Source: Lachnoanaerobaculum umeaense (lineage in GTDB: Bacteria; Bacillota; Clostridia; Lachnospirales; Lachnospiraceae). From it: 64,000 nucleotides of DNA. The stretch covers positions 1 to 64,000 of the forward strand of contig NZ_CP032364.1 in assembly GCF_003589745.1 (NCBI RefSeq). The letters are read 5' to 3'. Made by a program: the position numbers and the translations under genes. Positions 18,906 through 27,654 of the stretch are shown here, one piece after another. Each line of letters starts with the position of its first letter. The first letter of the stretch is position 1. Under the pieces are notes generated by a model. The model saw only the letters and a list, made by a program, of their open reading frames with translations, was not told where the DNA came from and made no database searches.

Positions 18906-19077
18906 TTTAACCTCCTTTTATATGAACAATATCATACTATAATATTAAATTTCTCACTTTCGTACATCTTTAATTTAGCTTAATTTTAGTGTTTTTATGG
19001 CTTTTTGTCTATAAACTATACTAGATTAAATATGCACAAAATGATACAATTATATAAATTTGTTATTAGGAGGTTAT

Positions 19078-19935
19078 ATGTACTTAAATTGTGGCTATAT
19101 GCATAACTCTGCCATAGACTTCAAAGATAAATCAAGGCCGCTTATTGTAGGAAGCTGTGGCACTTATCGTCTACTCACCAAACCGAAACTTCCTACCTAT
19201 AGACCTCGTGGTCGTCTGGACTATCAGCTGATTTATATAAGTTCAGGACAGGCACATTTTCATTTTAATAATAAGGACAGTGAAACTGTTATAACTGCCG
19301 GAAATATGGTTTTATTTCGTCCAAAGGAATTTCAAAAATATGAATACTATGGTACAAACAGAACCGAAGTGTACTGGGTACATTTTACCGGAAGTGATGT
19401 AAAAAATATTTTGAGAAAATATGGTATCAGTGACGATCTACATTATTTCTTTGTAGGTACATCCTTGGAATATGAAAGAATATATAAAAAAATAATATCA
19501 GAGTTGCAGCGTTGCCAAGATGACTATGAAGAGCTGCTCTCAATACTTATGCAGCAGCTACTTATCTGCATACATAGAGAACTTAAAAAGGAAAGAAAGA
19601 TCTCAGATATTTATCTGGACAACGAAATGGATATGGCAACTCAGTATTTCAGCGATAACTACAGTAGCGAAATCAATATTGAAGAATATGCCTCTTCAAG
19701 AGGTATGAGTATAAGCTGGTTTATTAGAAACTTTAAAAAATATTCCGGAACTACACCTATGCAATTTATTGTTTCAGCCAGAATATCCAATGCACAGTTA
19801 CTTCTTGAAACCACAAAATATTCCATATCCGAAATCTCAAGAATTGTCGGATATGACAATCCACTATACTTTAGCAGACTTTTTCATAAGATAAAAGGAT
19901 TCTCACCCTCAGAGTATAGAAAAAATATAAAATAA
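19078..19935 (+). CDS. AraC-family transcriptional regulator of the lactose cluster
   Basis: The start is at ATG 19078 with AGGAGG 5 nt upstream, giving 285 residues. The N-terminal cupin-like sugar-binding domain (about 20-150: YIPRGRLDYQLIYISSGQ-like segment, FRPKEFQKYEYYG) precedes a C-terminal pair of helix-turn-helix motifs (about 185-285) ending in SRIVGYDNPLYFSRLFHKIK and GFSPSEYRK. It is divergent from lacZ with a 172-bp shared intergenic region, so it most likely activates the lacZ operon in response to a galactoside. The operator was not identified by eye. Confidence 0.9.
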   Translation: MYLNCGYMHNSAIDFKDKSRPLIVGSCGTYRLLTKPKLPTYRPRGRLDYQLIYISSGQAHFHFNNKDSETVITAGNMVLFRPKEFQKYEYYGTNRTEVYWVHFTGSDVKNILRKYGISDDLHYFFVGTSLEYERIYKKIISELQRCQDDYEELLSILMQQLLICIHRELKKERKISDIYLDNEMDMATQYFSDNYSSEINIEEYASSRGMSISWFIRNFKKYSGTTPMQFIVSARISNAQLLLETTKYSISEISRIVGYDNPLYFSRLFHKIKGFSPSEYRKNIK

Positions 19936-19939
19936 TAAA

Positions 19940-19973
19940 TAGCTGTCACTTTAAGTATTTAAAGCGACAGCTA
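19940..19973. terminator. Bidirectional terminator, AraC regulator / chromate-type transporter
   Basis: A 15-bp stem with one mismatch (TAGCTGTCACTTTAA against TTAAAGCGACAGCTA, 4-nt loop) lies between the convergent genes, with T-rich tails on both strands. Confidence 0.85.
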
Positions 19974-19978
19974 ATATT

Positions 19979-20536
19979 TTATATAAACAAAATATTATAA
20001 AAGAGATTAAATAAACCTGCTAAAACCATTACAAATATAGGATTCTTATTATATTTTATCAAAAGTACCATACATATAATAAATATAACCACCATATGCA
20101 ATCTAAGATTCTCTATTGCTATTTCACTTATACCCAAGGCTGATTGTAATATCTTTATACCTGATATTGCAATCATTGATACTATAGCCGGTCTTAAAAT
20201 ACTCAATATTGACTGCAACATTCTCAGTTTCTTATATTTCATATATACCTGAGCTAGTAAAGTCACCAAAATGAAAGATGGCATTATACAACCAAGAGTA
20301 GCTACTATAGCTCCTTTTATTCCTGCAATCCTTATACCTACAAAGGTAGCTGAATTTATAGCAATAGGTCCCGGAGTCATCTGTGATATAGTGATAAGAT
20401 CATTAAATTCTGCTATCGTCAGCCAGTGATTCGCATCCACCACCTCACTTTGTATAATCGGCATGGCTGCATATCCTCCACCAAAACTGAAAGCTCCAAT
20501 TTTTAAAAAGCTTATAAAAAGTTTTAGATAAATCAT
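19979..20536 (-). CDS. Chromate transporter-family (CHR) half protein, second subunit
   Basis: 185 residues from ATG 20536, whose ATGA overlaps the stop of the first CHR gene and which has GGAG 9 nt upstream. It is a single CHR domain (PF02417) with FSFGGGYAAMPIIQSEVV near the N-terminus and TISQMTPGPIAINSATFVG, plus about five to six helices. Short-chain CHR proteins come as adjacent pairs that form one transporter. ChrA exports chromate in characterised cases, but many anaerobe pairs have unknown anions. Together with the next gene this is a typical SCHR pair. Confidence 0.88.
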   Translation of the reverse strand: MIYLKLFISFLKIGAFSFGGGYAAMPIIQSEVVDANHWLTIAEFNDLITISQMTPGPIAINSATFVGIRIAGIKGAIVATLGCIMPSFILVTLLAQVYMKYKKLRMLQSILSILRPAIVSMIAISGIKILQSALGISEIAIENLRLHMVVIFIICMVLLIKYNKNPIFVMVLAGLFNLFYNILFI

Positions 20537-21096
20537 TTGCTTTTCTCCATACACTTAGATAAAAGAGTCTGTATGACTCCAACTAAAATACAGATCAATA
20601 TAATATATATCACATTTACTTTAAAATAAAAATTAATTAAAAAAGCTATCAGCATTATAAACACACTTAAAGCACTCTTCTTACCAATTATATCAGATCC
20701 CATCTGATAACTTACAGAAGCAATAACCGCACCAACTCCTGCCTGCATTCCCTCAAGCATATATGCAATAAAAGCATTCTCACGAAACAGTGTATAAAAT
20801 ATTGATATAACTGAAATTATAAGAAAAGGGGGAATGACCGTGGCAAAAGTTGCCACTACCACTCCTACTATTCCTGCAAGCTTATATCCCACTGCTATAG
20901 CCCCATTTACTGCAATAGCTCCCGGTGCTGACTGTGCAATAGCCACCAAATCAAGCATTTCATCATTTTCTATCCAATGATACTCATCCACAAACTTTTT
21001 CTTCATCAATGTAACTATCACATAGCCACCCCCAAATGTGAATGCACTCAAATAAAGTGTTGAAATAAAAAGCTTAATAAGGATTTTCTTATTCAT
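20533..21096 (-). CDS. Chromate transporter-family (CHR) half protein, first subunit
   Basis: 187 residues, a single CHR domain with FTFGGGYVIVTLMKKKFV at the N-terminus and AIAQSAPGAIAVNGAIAVG, the paired copy of the conserved CHR motif. It overlaps the aldo/keto reductase gene by 8 bp upstream and the second CHR gene by 4 bp downstream, so it is made as part of one operon. The pair probably assembles in inverted topologies. The exported anion cannot be read from the sequence. Confidence 0.88.
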   Translation of the reverse strand: MNKKILIKLFISTLYLSAFTFGGGYVIVTLMKKKFVDEYHWIENDEMLDLVAIAQSAPGAIAVNGAIAVGYKLAGIVGVVVATFATVIPPFLIISVISIFYTLFRENAFIAYMLEGMQAGVGAVIASVSYQMGSDIIGKKSALSVFIMLIAFLINFYFKVNVIYIILICILVGVIQTLLSKCMEKSK

Positions 21097-22087
21097 TTTC
21101 TTTTACTATTTCATCAATCTTCTTTAACTCTTCTTCACTAAATGAAGTATTTTCTATAGCCGCAATATTATCAAGTACCTGTGAAGGTTTTGAAGCACCT
21201 ATAAGTACAGATGTCATGACATCATCTTTAAGTACCCAAGCAAGTGCCATTTGTGCCAAACTTTGCTGTCTTGCTTTTGCAATATCATTCAGTTTACTTA
21301 TAGCTTCAAGTTTCTTTGCTGTAAGATTGTTTTCATTTAAGAATCTTCCATCAGTAACTACTCTACTATCAGACGGTATTCCATTAAGATATCTATCACT
21401 TAAAAGTCCCTGTGCCAGTGGACTAAAAGATATAATACCCTTCTTTAGTTTGCCTGACATATCCTTTAATCCATTATTTTCAATAGTTCTATCAAATATT
21501 GAATATCTGTTTTGATTTATTATAAAAGGAACTTTAAGCTCATTTAAAATCTTTGTTGCCTGTTCCAAAGTCTCACCGTCATAGTTTGAAAGTCCGACAT
21601 ACAATGCCTTTCCAATATTTACTATCTGTGCCAGAGCACCACATGTCTCCTCAAGAGGTGTATTCTTATCCATTCTGTGATGATAGAATATGTCTACATA
21701 TTCAAGTCCCATTCTTTTTAAACTCTGATCAATACTTGCTATAAGATACTTTCTACTTCCAAAATCACCATAAGGACCATCCCACATAGTATACCCTGCC
21801 TTGGTACTAATGATCATTTCATCTCTGTATTTTCCTAAATCTTCCTTTAGGATTATACCAAAATTCTTTTCAGCACTTCCCGGTGCAGGACCATAGTTAT
21901 TTGCCAGATCAAAATGAGTGATACCATTGTCAAAAGCTGTAAACAAAATATCCTTCATACTTTCAAGATTTGAATGGTCTCCAAAATTATGCCAGAGTCC
22001 AAGTGACACCAATGGCAACTTTAATCCACTGTTACCACAATGAGCATATTTCATTTTCTCATATCTGTCTTCCTTTGCAAAATACAT
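21089..22087 (-). CDS. Aldo/keto reductase (YghZ / L-glyceraldehyde 3-phosphate reductase type)
   Basis: 332 residues. The whole length, including the N-terminal DRYEKMKYAHCGNSGLKLP, follows the E. coli YghZ pattern, so the start at 22087 is right (AAAGGAG 7 nt upstream). Catalytic tetrad features are Asp/Tyr in THFDLANNYGPAPGSAE (about 60-76), Lys in ISTKAGYTMW (about 105) and His in FYHHRMDKNTP (about 138). VLIGASKPSQ near the end binds the NADPH phosphate. YghZ detoxifies methylglyoxal and reduces L-glyceraldehyde 3-phosphate. Its place in an operon with a CHR transporter and DUF1275 does not reveal a specific job. Confidence 0.9.
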   Translation of the reverse strand: MYFAKEDRYEKMKYAHCGNSGLKLPLVSLGLWHNFGDHSNLESMKDILFTAFDNGITHFDLANNYGPAPGSAEKNFGIILKEDLGKYRDEMIISTKAGYTMWDGPYGDFGSRKYLIASIDQSLKRMGLEYVDIFYHHRMDKNTPLEETCGALAQIVNIGKALYVGLSNYDGETLEQATKILNELKVPFIINQNRYSIFDRTIENNGLKDMSGKLKKGIISFSPLAQGLLSDRYLNGIPSDSRVVTDGRFLNENNLTAKKLEAISKLNDIAKARQQSLAQMALAWVLKDDVMTSVLIGASKPSQVLDNIAAIENTSFSEEELKKIDEIVKENE

Positions 22088-22106
22088 AAAAAACTCCTTT
22101 CAAATA

Positions 22107-22766
22107 TCAATTTTCAAATTCTCTAAACATCATTAAAAAAATGATTAACATAGCTACAGCTGCAAATAAAATAGCTTTTTCAGCCCAAAGTCTCACAAAC
22201 AAATATCCTACCATAGTACCTATAATAAATACAAATATACATACATAATAATAAAGTCCTTTTTCAAGTGCAGACTTATCACCGGTTTTTATTCCTCGAT
22301 ACATATTCTGGGTTCCTGCTTTTAAATTTCCGGTACACATAGTAGTCGCCATAGCTGTACCCCTAACCTTTGGAAATGTAGCAAACTGCACTCCTGATAT
22401 CATAGATATTATTGAATTGGCTATTTGGTTCATATCTTGAGGCAAAAAAGCTACAAATACAAACGCAACTATCTCAAATACTACTATTATCTGTCTCCAA
22501 TGTATAATATTAATCTTTTCTTTTCTATGTTTTATTATTTCACATATAGCCACACCTATGGCAAAGGACAATATCGGTATAATATAATTTACCGATTCCA
22601 AAAACTTGCCTTCACATATCTTTAATGTCATCAGTATTATATTACCCGTTTCAGCATTGGCAAAAACTTTTCCACGATTTATATATGAATACGCATCCAT
22701 AAAGCCTCCGGAAAGTGCCAAAAGTATCCCCACCATTATGGACTCTGATATCTGCCATCTTTTCAT
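22107..22766 (-). CDS. DUF1275 (YoaK-like) membrane protein
   Basis: 219 residues from ATG 22766, chosen because AGGAG lies 7 nt upstream; an in-frame ATG 12 bases earlier has no site. The family motif GGFMDAYSYINRGKVFANAETGNI is split over residues about 20-45, and RGTAMATTMCTGNLKAGTQ lies near residue 140, both hallmarks of DUF1275/YoaK. There are about six membrane helices. The molecular function is unknown. It is the first gene of a possible operon with the aldo/keto reductase and CHR pair (19-bp gap). Confidence 0.87.
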   Translation of the reverse strand: MKRWQISESIMVGILLALSGGFMDAYSYINRGKVFANAETGNIILMTLKICEGKFLESVNYIIPILSFAIGVAICEIIKHRKEKINIIHWRQIIVVFEIVAFVFVAFLPQDMNQIANSIISMISGVQFATFPKVRGTAMATTMCTGNLKAGTQNMYRGIKTGDKSALEKGLYYYVCIFVFIIGTMVGYLFVRLWAEKAILFAAVAMLIIFLMMFREFEN

Positions 22767-22842
22767 TTTGCTCCTCATAGTCTAAAAAGAATACTCTTAT
22801 ATTTTAAACTATTGTTAACTAAAATAAAAGTCTATAAAAAAT

Positions 22843-22882
22843 GACCCGCTAATATCAGATTACACCCTGAATTTAGCGAGTC
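22843..22882 (-). terminator. Terminator of the first lipoprotein gene
   Basis: Stem GACCCGCTAA/TTAGCGAGTC (one mismatch) with an 20-nt loop and an AT-rich T6 tail in the leftward direction, 8 bp past the stop at 22891. Confidence 0.7.
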
Positions 22883-22890
22883 TATAAGAA

Positions 22891-23625
22891 TTATTTTAAT
22901 GTTGTAAATGTATCCAATGCCTTTTGAGCTTTCTCTTCAGAAATACTGCTGGCTGTAATTATTGCCATAAAATTTCCGGATTTTATATAAATTTGCTTTC
23001 TATATACTGTATAATCTCCGGTTGTATCAGTTGCACTCATTGCTATAGTCTCTTTGCCATTGAACATAGCCTTGGCACTTTCTACACTGACATTTACCAT
23101 GCCTGCAGCCTTATATTGCTCCTGTAATTTGGCTACCACCGCCTCTAATTCTGTCTCCGTCTCAAAAGGTGTACCCATCTTTTCAATAACAACATTTACA
23201 TTGCTGACTCCTGTTCCATTCTCACTGGTAGCATATACATCCATATATATACTTTCATCTGCTGCCTCCTGTGACATACCGGATTGCTTTATGAAAATAT
23301 CTCTCATCTGTGCAATATTATCTCTGCTCTCCATCTTATAATTGTTGGCAGGTGCATCAAATTTGATATTGAAAACTTCATTTGTATATACAGAATCTTC
23401 TTTTCTACCTCTATAGTACTGTATATCATCTTCTACATGAGTTTCCTCTTTTAGAACCTCTGCCTGTGTAGTTAGAACCTCTGTTGTTGGAACTTCTGTG
23501 CTTGTTTCAACAGCACTTGATTCCACTTGTGTACTTTCAGCTGTAGTTTCAGTTTTATTTCCTCCGCCACAGGCAGTCATCATAACAGTTAAAAATAACA
23601 ATGGTATAAAAATGTTTTTTTTCAT
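22891..23625 (-). CDS. Paralogous lipoprotein 1 (MOG1/PsbP-like domain)
   Basis: 244 residues from ATG 23625 (GGAGTGGTG upstream). The lipoprotein signal has Cys in VMMTACGGG (about residue 19), followed by a Thr/Glu/Val-rich linker (about 25-75), then a single globular domain starting SVYTNEVFNIKFDAPANNYKM cut at about residue 85 and ending KALDTFTTLK. The domain layout (YxN...FNIKFD opening, a central helix, then strands with KQIYIKSGNFMAII) looks like the MOG1/PsbP/DcrB fold seen in many Lachnospiraceae lipoproteins. It is one of four tandem paralogues. The function is unknown; a surface-ligand role is inference. Confidence 0.75.
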   Translation of the reverse strand: MKKNIFIPLLFLTVMMTACGGGNKTETTAESTQVESSAVETSTEVPTTEVLTTQAEVLKEETHVEDDIQYYRGRKEDSVYTNEVFNIKFDAPANNYKMESRDNIAQMRDIFIKQSGMSQEAADESIYMDVYATSENGTGVSNVNVVIEKMGTPFETETELEAVVAKLQEQYKAAGMVNVSVESAKAMFNGKETIAMSATDTTGDYTVYRKQIYIKSGNFMAIITASSISEEKAQKALDTFTTLK

Positions 23626-23881
23626 ATCACCACTCCATGTAATAATCATAAAATTTATCTATATTAAATATCAATAAAATATTACAACAGTGTGATTAAA
23701 ATGTAAATATTTTTTTAACCAGATTTTATATAATCTTAACTTTTTTTATGTAATGGAGGCTGTTTCTAATATTTTCATTACTTACTTTATTCTCATTGTT
23801 TTCCTTATTATCATTATTGTACTTATGTAAAAAAGCTTCTTTTATTTTATTCCAAAAAATAAAACCTCAAATCACAAATAT

Positions 23882-24499
23882 TTAATCTGCTTTTGTAAAT
23901 GCATTCAAACAATCCTCAACTTGTTCATCTGTAGTATTTACTTCTATAACAGCTACATGATTTCCTGACTGTAAAAAAACTTCTGTATGATAATATTTCA
24001 CACTACCTGAAGTTAATACTGAATTAAGACAGGGAACATCCTCACCTAAAAAATTTAATGTGTTGCTTTCCACTTTAATATTTTCATCACCTAATCCCTT
24101 ATTATCGTCCTTTATTACAGCAATCTCTTCGTCTATATAGGATTTTATATCTGTACTATCTTCTAAAATTTTAAACGACACAGTTTTACCGCTATCACTA
24201 CTATTAGCTTCCATTCTTATTGAATAATCACCATGACTTATATGCATAGCACTAAGCTCTTGGTCATCTACCATTTCCATATTTGCCACTTTAGCATCAA
24301 ACTTTATATTAAATACATCATTTATATATACATCACCATCAAGTATACCATCCAGACTGGTATCCCTACTTTCCTCTGTAAATGATTTTACCACTTTATC
24401 ATTATCATAGCTTTTTTTTGCTTTGCTGCCACAGGCTGTTATAGAAAATATTGACACCATAATAATACCAATCATTATAAAATTAAATTTTTTTCTCAT
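23882..24499 (-). CDS. Paralogous lipoprotein 2
   Basis: 205 residues from ATG 24499, with GGGAGG just upstream. The lipobox is SITAC (Cys about residue 23), followed by a short linker and one copy of the shared domain: DVYINDVFNIKFDAKVANM opening, HAVIEVNTTDEQ and a final ALNAFTKAD. It retains the FLGEDVPCL segment also found in paralogue 3, so these two are probably the closest pair. Lysine and aspartate dominate the surface. Spacing to its neighbours (over 160 bp, terminator on the upstream side) suggests independent transcription. No known enzyme motif. Confidence 0.75.
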   Translation of the reverse strand: MRKKFNFIMIGIIMVSIFSITACGSKAKKSYDNDKVVKSFTEESRDTSLDGILDGDVYINDVFNIKFDAKVANMEMVDDQELSAMHISHGDYSIRMEANSSDSGKTVSFKILEDSTDIKSYIDEEIAVIKDDNKGLGDENIKVESNTLNFLGEDVPCLNSVLTSGSVKYYHTEVFLQSGNHVAVIEVNTTDEQVEDCLNAFTKAD

Positions 24500-24608
24500 T
24501 TTACCTCCCACCTACAAAATATACTTTTTTATTTGAGTATATCATCTATTTAAATAAAAACAATAATTTAAAATTTTATACTGTATTTTTGCAAATTCCC
24601 TATATAAA

Positions 24609-24657
24609 AACCGACCAACAAAAGTTAGATTCTAGATCCAACTTTTGTTGGTCGGTT
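24609..24657 (-). terminator. Long perfect hairpin terminator of lipoprotein 3
   Basis: An 18-bp perfect stem (AACCGACCAACAAAAGTT at 24609-24626 with 24640-24657) and a 13-nt loop are followed leftward by TTTTTATATA. It lies 20 bp past the stop at 24678. Confidence 0.85.
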
Positions 24658-24677
24658 CATAAAGTATGACTTTATAT

Positions 24678-25346
24678 TTATTCTGCCTTGGTAAACATAT
24701 CCATTCCTGTTTTAGCTATCTCTTCATCCATTGTCATAAGAACAACTATTGCTATACGATCACCTGACTTTATAAATGCCTGAATCTGATACTGTGTTAC
24801 ACCACCTGAAGTGATTTCTGTCTTCACACATGGTACATCCTCACCCAAAAGTTTTATTGTAGCAGTTTCAACCTTTGAGTCTTCCATACCCATCTCTTCA
24901 TTTATTTTCTTTTGTCCATCAACTACTGTCTCCATGTATGCCTGAACATCATTAAATTCCTCATTCATTATACCTATCATTACAGTTTTTGTATAAGTAC
25001 TGTCATAAGCATATGCTTCTAAAAGCCCATCAGGTGCATCCTGTCCTAAAGCAGCCAATTCTTCAGGACTTGCTAAAATCATACCATTAGCTTCTGCATC
25101 AAACTTTATATTGAAAGCTTTATTTGTATAAACACTACCTTCAGTTACACCGCTTAAATCATCCGTTTTAGCTTCAGAAAGACTCTCTGTAGTTTCTTCA
25201 GCCTTCTTTTCATCAGTCTTTTGACTTGCTTCCTTACTTTCTGTTGCAGATGTTTCAACCTTCTCAGTCTTTGCATTAGCACCACATGCTGTTACCGCCA
25301 ATACTGATGCTATAGCCAATGCAGCTAATTTAAAATTTTTTCTCAT
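24678..25346 (-). CDS. Paralogous lipoprotein 3
   Basis: 222 residues from ATG 25346, preceded by GGAGG. The lipobox is LAVTAC (Cys about residue 21). A Ser/Glu/Lys-rich linker (about 25-65) leads to the shared domain opening SVYTNKAFNIKFDAEANGM and closing TGMDMFTKAE. The central KLLGEDVPCVKTEITSGG matches paralogue 2. The domain resembles small periplasm-type beta-sandwich proteins (MOG1/PsbP-like) rather than any enzyme. It ends at a strong terminator, so it is a one-gene unit. The function is not recognised. Confidence 0.75.
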   Translation of the reverse strand: MRKNFKLAALAIASVLAVTACGANAKTEKVETSATESKEASQKTDEKKAEETTESLSEAKTDDLSGVTEGSVYTNKAFNIKFDAEANGMILASPEELAALGQDAPDGLLEAYAYDSTYTKTVMIGIMNEEFNDVQAYMETVVDGQKKINEEMGMEDSKVETATIKLLGEDVPCVKTEITSGGVTQYQIQAFIKSGDRIAIVVLMTMDEEIAKTGMDMFTKAE

Positions 25347-25465
25347 AATATCCTCCATTTTGTAAAATAGTATCTCGCTGATTATACAAAATAGAACATG
25401 TGAAAAAATTATAATTTGTATTAATTTTTTATTTAAAATAATAAAAATATAATATGCTATAACTT

Positions 25466-26806
25466 TTATTTAGCTAGAGTAAAGATATCAAATGCATTTT
25501 CAACAAATTCTTGATCTCTTCCCATTGCTAAAGCAATCAATGTATATTCTCCATATGGAATAAATATATACTTTTTATAACTCTTTTCACCATCAGAATA
25601 AGTCTCTACAGTACTTCTACTAATAAAATCTTCTCCAAGAAAATTTATCTTTTTTTTGGTTAATTCTACAGTTTTATTATCTTCTTCATCAAAATAGGTT
25701 TCTGTAGTTTCTTCTTCTTTGGTTTCTTCTCTACTCTTAGATACCATAATGACAATAGTATTGTCATATGTAACATCATGTGCCATCATATCTATATACA
25801 TGTTCCCACTGTCAATATAGTCTTTTATTTCTCTGTCTGGAGGATTACCCATTAATTCCAGTTCCTCCTGTGTTGAAAAAATCATATGCTTTTTGCTGAT
25901 ATCGCATTGCATATTCAACATATTGCTTGTATAAACAGAATCTTTTATTTCTCCTCTTGCAAAGCGTGATCTTTCTTTTACAATGTCATCTTTTTCCGGT
26001 TTTGTCTTCCTATTTGAATCAGTATTTTTGGCGTCTTCAAATATATCAAAAAGCTTTTGGGCATCTTCTTCATCATAACAACATGCACTGATTTCTACTA
26101 TATACTCTTCTATCTTAAAATATAATTGTTTTTCATAATATCCAGGCATTTCTATACCTTCATATTCTGATTTCCAGCTTATCTCTATACCCGGTACCTT
26201 TTTTCCTGCTATTACTCCGGAGCTTGAATGGATATCCATAGTTTCATTATCATCTTCGATCGGGTCTTCTTCAAATTCCTTAATAACCTTTTTTGTATAA
26301 TCATATATATTCCTTACATCCGGATCTTTGTAGATAAATATATCAACAGTTCTTGTAGGGTCTGATATATCAATAGCATGCATATCGCTTACCATGTAGT
26401 ATTCATCATCTAATCTTTTATCTATATCCTCTATATCTGACCTATCTGTTATGGCATCTGAAAACTCTCCCATAAACTCTGATTCATAGTATACCTCCAT
26501 ATTATTGGATTTTGCATCAAACCTGAGATTCAACATTTTACTTATATATACACCATCTTCAATATTCCCTAATGACAATTTTGATGTATTGAGTTTTTTA
26601 TTTTCTTCTTCAGTTTCTTTGTTTTCCTTGTCCTCTTTCTTCTCTTTCTTTTCTTTTTTTGCTTTCTTTTTATACGACCTTTCTTTCTTTACAGTTTCTT
26701 TTTCTGTATTTTTGCCTGTTTTATTTTCACTACCACCACATCCTGATAAAAAAAGCATCAATACAATAATCATACTTATAATAGATTTTTTTAGATTTCT
26801 TTTCAT
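25466..26806 (-). CDS. Paralogous lipoprotein 4 with two copies of the shared domain
   Basis: 446 residues from ATG 26806 (AAGGAGG upstream). The lipobox is FLSGCGG (Cys about residue 22), followed by an unusual Lys/Glu-rich linker (about 30-75, dominated by KKEKKEDKENKE). Two domain copies then follow: GVYISKMLNLRFDAKSNNM (from about 88) and SVYTSNMLNMQCDISKKHM (from about 295), separated by a charged bridge. It ends FDIFTLAK. Two domains in one chain indicate internal duplication of the same unit that gives the three single-domain neighbours. It is probably the upstream, most distant paralogue. Role unknown. Confidence 0.75.
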   Translation of the reverse strand: MKRNLKKSIISMIIVLMLFLSGCGGSENKTGKNTEKETVKKERSYKKKAKKEKKEKKEDKENKETEEENKKLNTSKLSLGNIEDGVYISKMLNLRFDAKSNNMEVYYESEFMGEFSDAITDRSDIEDIDKRLDDEYYMVSDMHAIDISDPTRTVDIFIYKDPDVRNIYDYTKKVIKEFEEDPIEDDNETMDIHSSSGVIAGKKVPGIEISWKSEYEGIEMPGYYEKQLYFKIEEYIVEISACCYDEEDAQKLFDIFEDAKNTDSNRKTKPEKDDIVKERSRFARGEIKDSVYTSNMLNMQCDISKKHMIFSTQEELELMGNPPDREIKDYIDSGNMYIDMMAHDVTYDNTIVIMVSKSREETKEEETTETYFDEEDNKTVELTKKKINFLGEDFISRSTVETYSDGEKSYKKYIFIPYGEYTLIALAMGRDQEFVENAFDIFTLAK

Positions 26807-27021
26807 CACGCCCTCCTTAATGTCCAACTACGATTTAATAAAATTATAAACCTTAATAAAGTAAAAATATATTATATATAATGACGAAAACAAGTTATTA
26901 TTTTTAGTTTATATTGCTATATAACCATTTAAAAAACAGCTTATAGTACAAAAATAATATATTATTTTATTTATTTTTACATATAAAAACTTAATCAAAA
27001 CAGTGAGAAGTTTTTTATATA

Positions 27022-27043
27022 AAAAAAGCATACCCTGATATAC
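27022..27043. repeat. Left copy of groEL-terminator direct repeat (possible attachment site)
   Basis: A 22-bp block (A6 followed by GCATACCCTGATATAC) is identical to 31055-31076, where it forms one arm and the T tract of the groEL terminator. Here only one arm is present, so it cannot fold as a terminator. The bases to the left continue as ordinary AT-rich DNA; those to the right are an AbiEi gene fragment. This fits the outer junction of an integrated element. Confidence 0.7.
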
Positions 27044-27207
27044 TGCTTCATTGCATCCTGAAAAATTTGAATTTCAATTTGTGAACGACTACGAATCATA
27101 TCACAAACAGTACGTTCAAGATTATAAATGAAAGCTTCATTTCCAAAAGGTGTTTTTGCTTTTGAAATTCCAAGTTCAAAAAAGTCTTTTTTGAAAGTTT
27201 TGCCACT
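27041..27207 (-). pseudogene. AbiEi-type antitoxin fragment
   Basis: Read leftward, this gives about 55 residues including FFELGISKAKTPFGNEAF, YNLERTVCDMIRSRSQIE and IFQDAMKQY. This is the C-terminal half of an AbiEi-type (type IV antitoxin / transcriptional regulator) protein from a subfamily different from the intact gene at 36640. Both ends are cut: the 3' end runs into the 22-bp terminator repeat and the 5' end overlaps a relaxase fragment on the other strand. No start or stop is usable, so it is debris. Confidence 0.7.
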
Positions 27208-27654
27208 TTTTGTAATCAGTATTTAGAGAAAAATAACCTTGAAAAAAGAGTAGACCATCGTTCCTTTGAAAGACAGGGTATAGAAGAAATACCAACCATT
27301 CATTTAGGAGCAAGTGCCAGTGCCTTAGAAAGAAAAGGCATTGAAACCGATAAAGGAAACATAAATAGAGAAATTAAAAAGCATAACTCTTTAGTCAAAA
27401 CTATTAGAGAAAGAATATCGGAGCTTACTTCTTGTATAGGTTCTTTACTTTGAAATTTACAATCAAAATATGATGAATATAAACAGACAAGACAAGATAA
27501 AATAGACAATAAAGCAGAACTCTTTAATCTCTATGAATATATCTCAATTTGCAACGATATACAGAGAGAAAAAACAAAAAATCTATCCTATGAGGCATAT
27601 AAACAAAAGAAACATAATATTAAATACACTCAATATTTATGGTATAATAATTGA
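27190..27654 (+). pseudogene. MobA/MobL-family relaxase fragment with internal stop
   Basis: The frame reads FATFCNQYLEKNNLEKRVDH, then RSFERQGIEEIPTIHLG and KGIETDKGNINREIKKHN, the region that follows the catalytic part of MobA/MobL relaxases of mobilisable elements. A TGA at 27451-27453 interrupts it, after which the same frame continues in a Lys/Glu-rich helical tail to a stop at 27652. The N-terminal catalytic Tyr and His motifs are absent. The fragment starts abruptly at the junction with the AbiEi debris, so it is non-functional and marks a former mobilisable element. Confidence 0.75.

Noticed and set aside
27300..27509. Minus-strand frame of 69 codons
   Set aside because: It is the reverse of the relaxase remnant; the plus-strand reading has clear family similarity.
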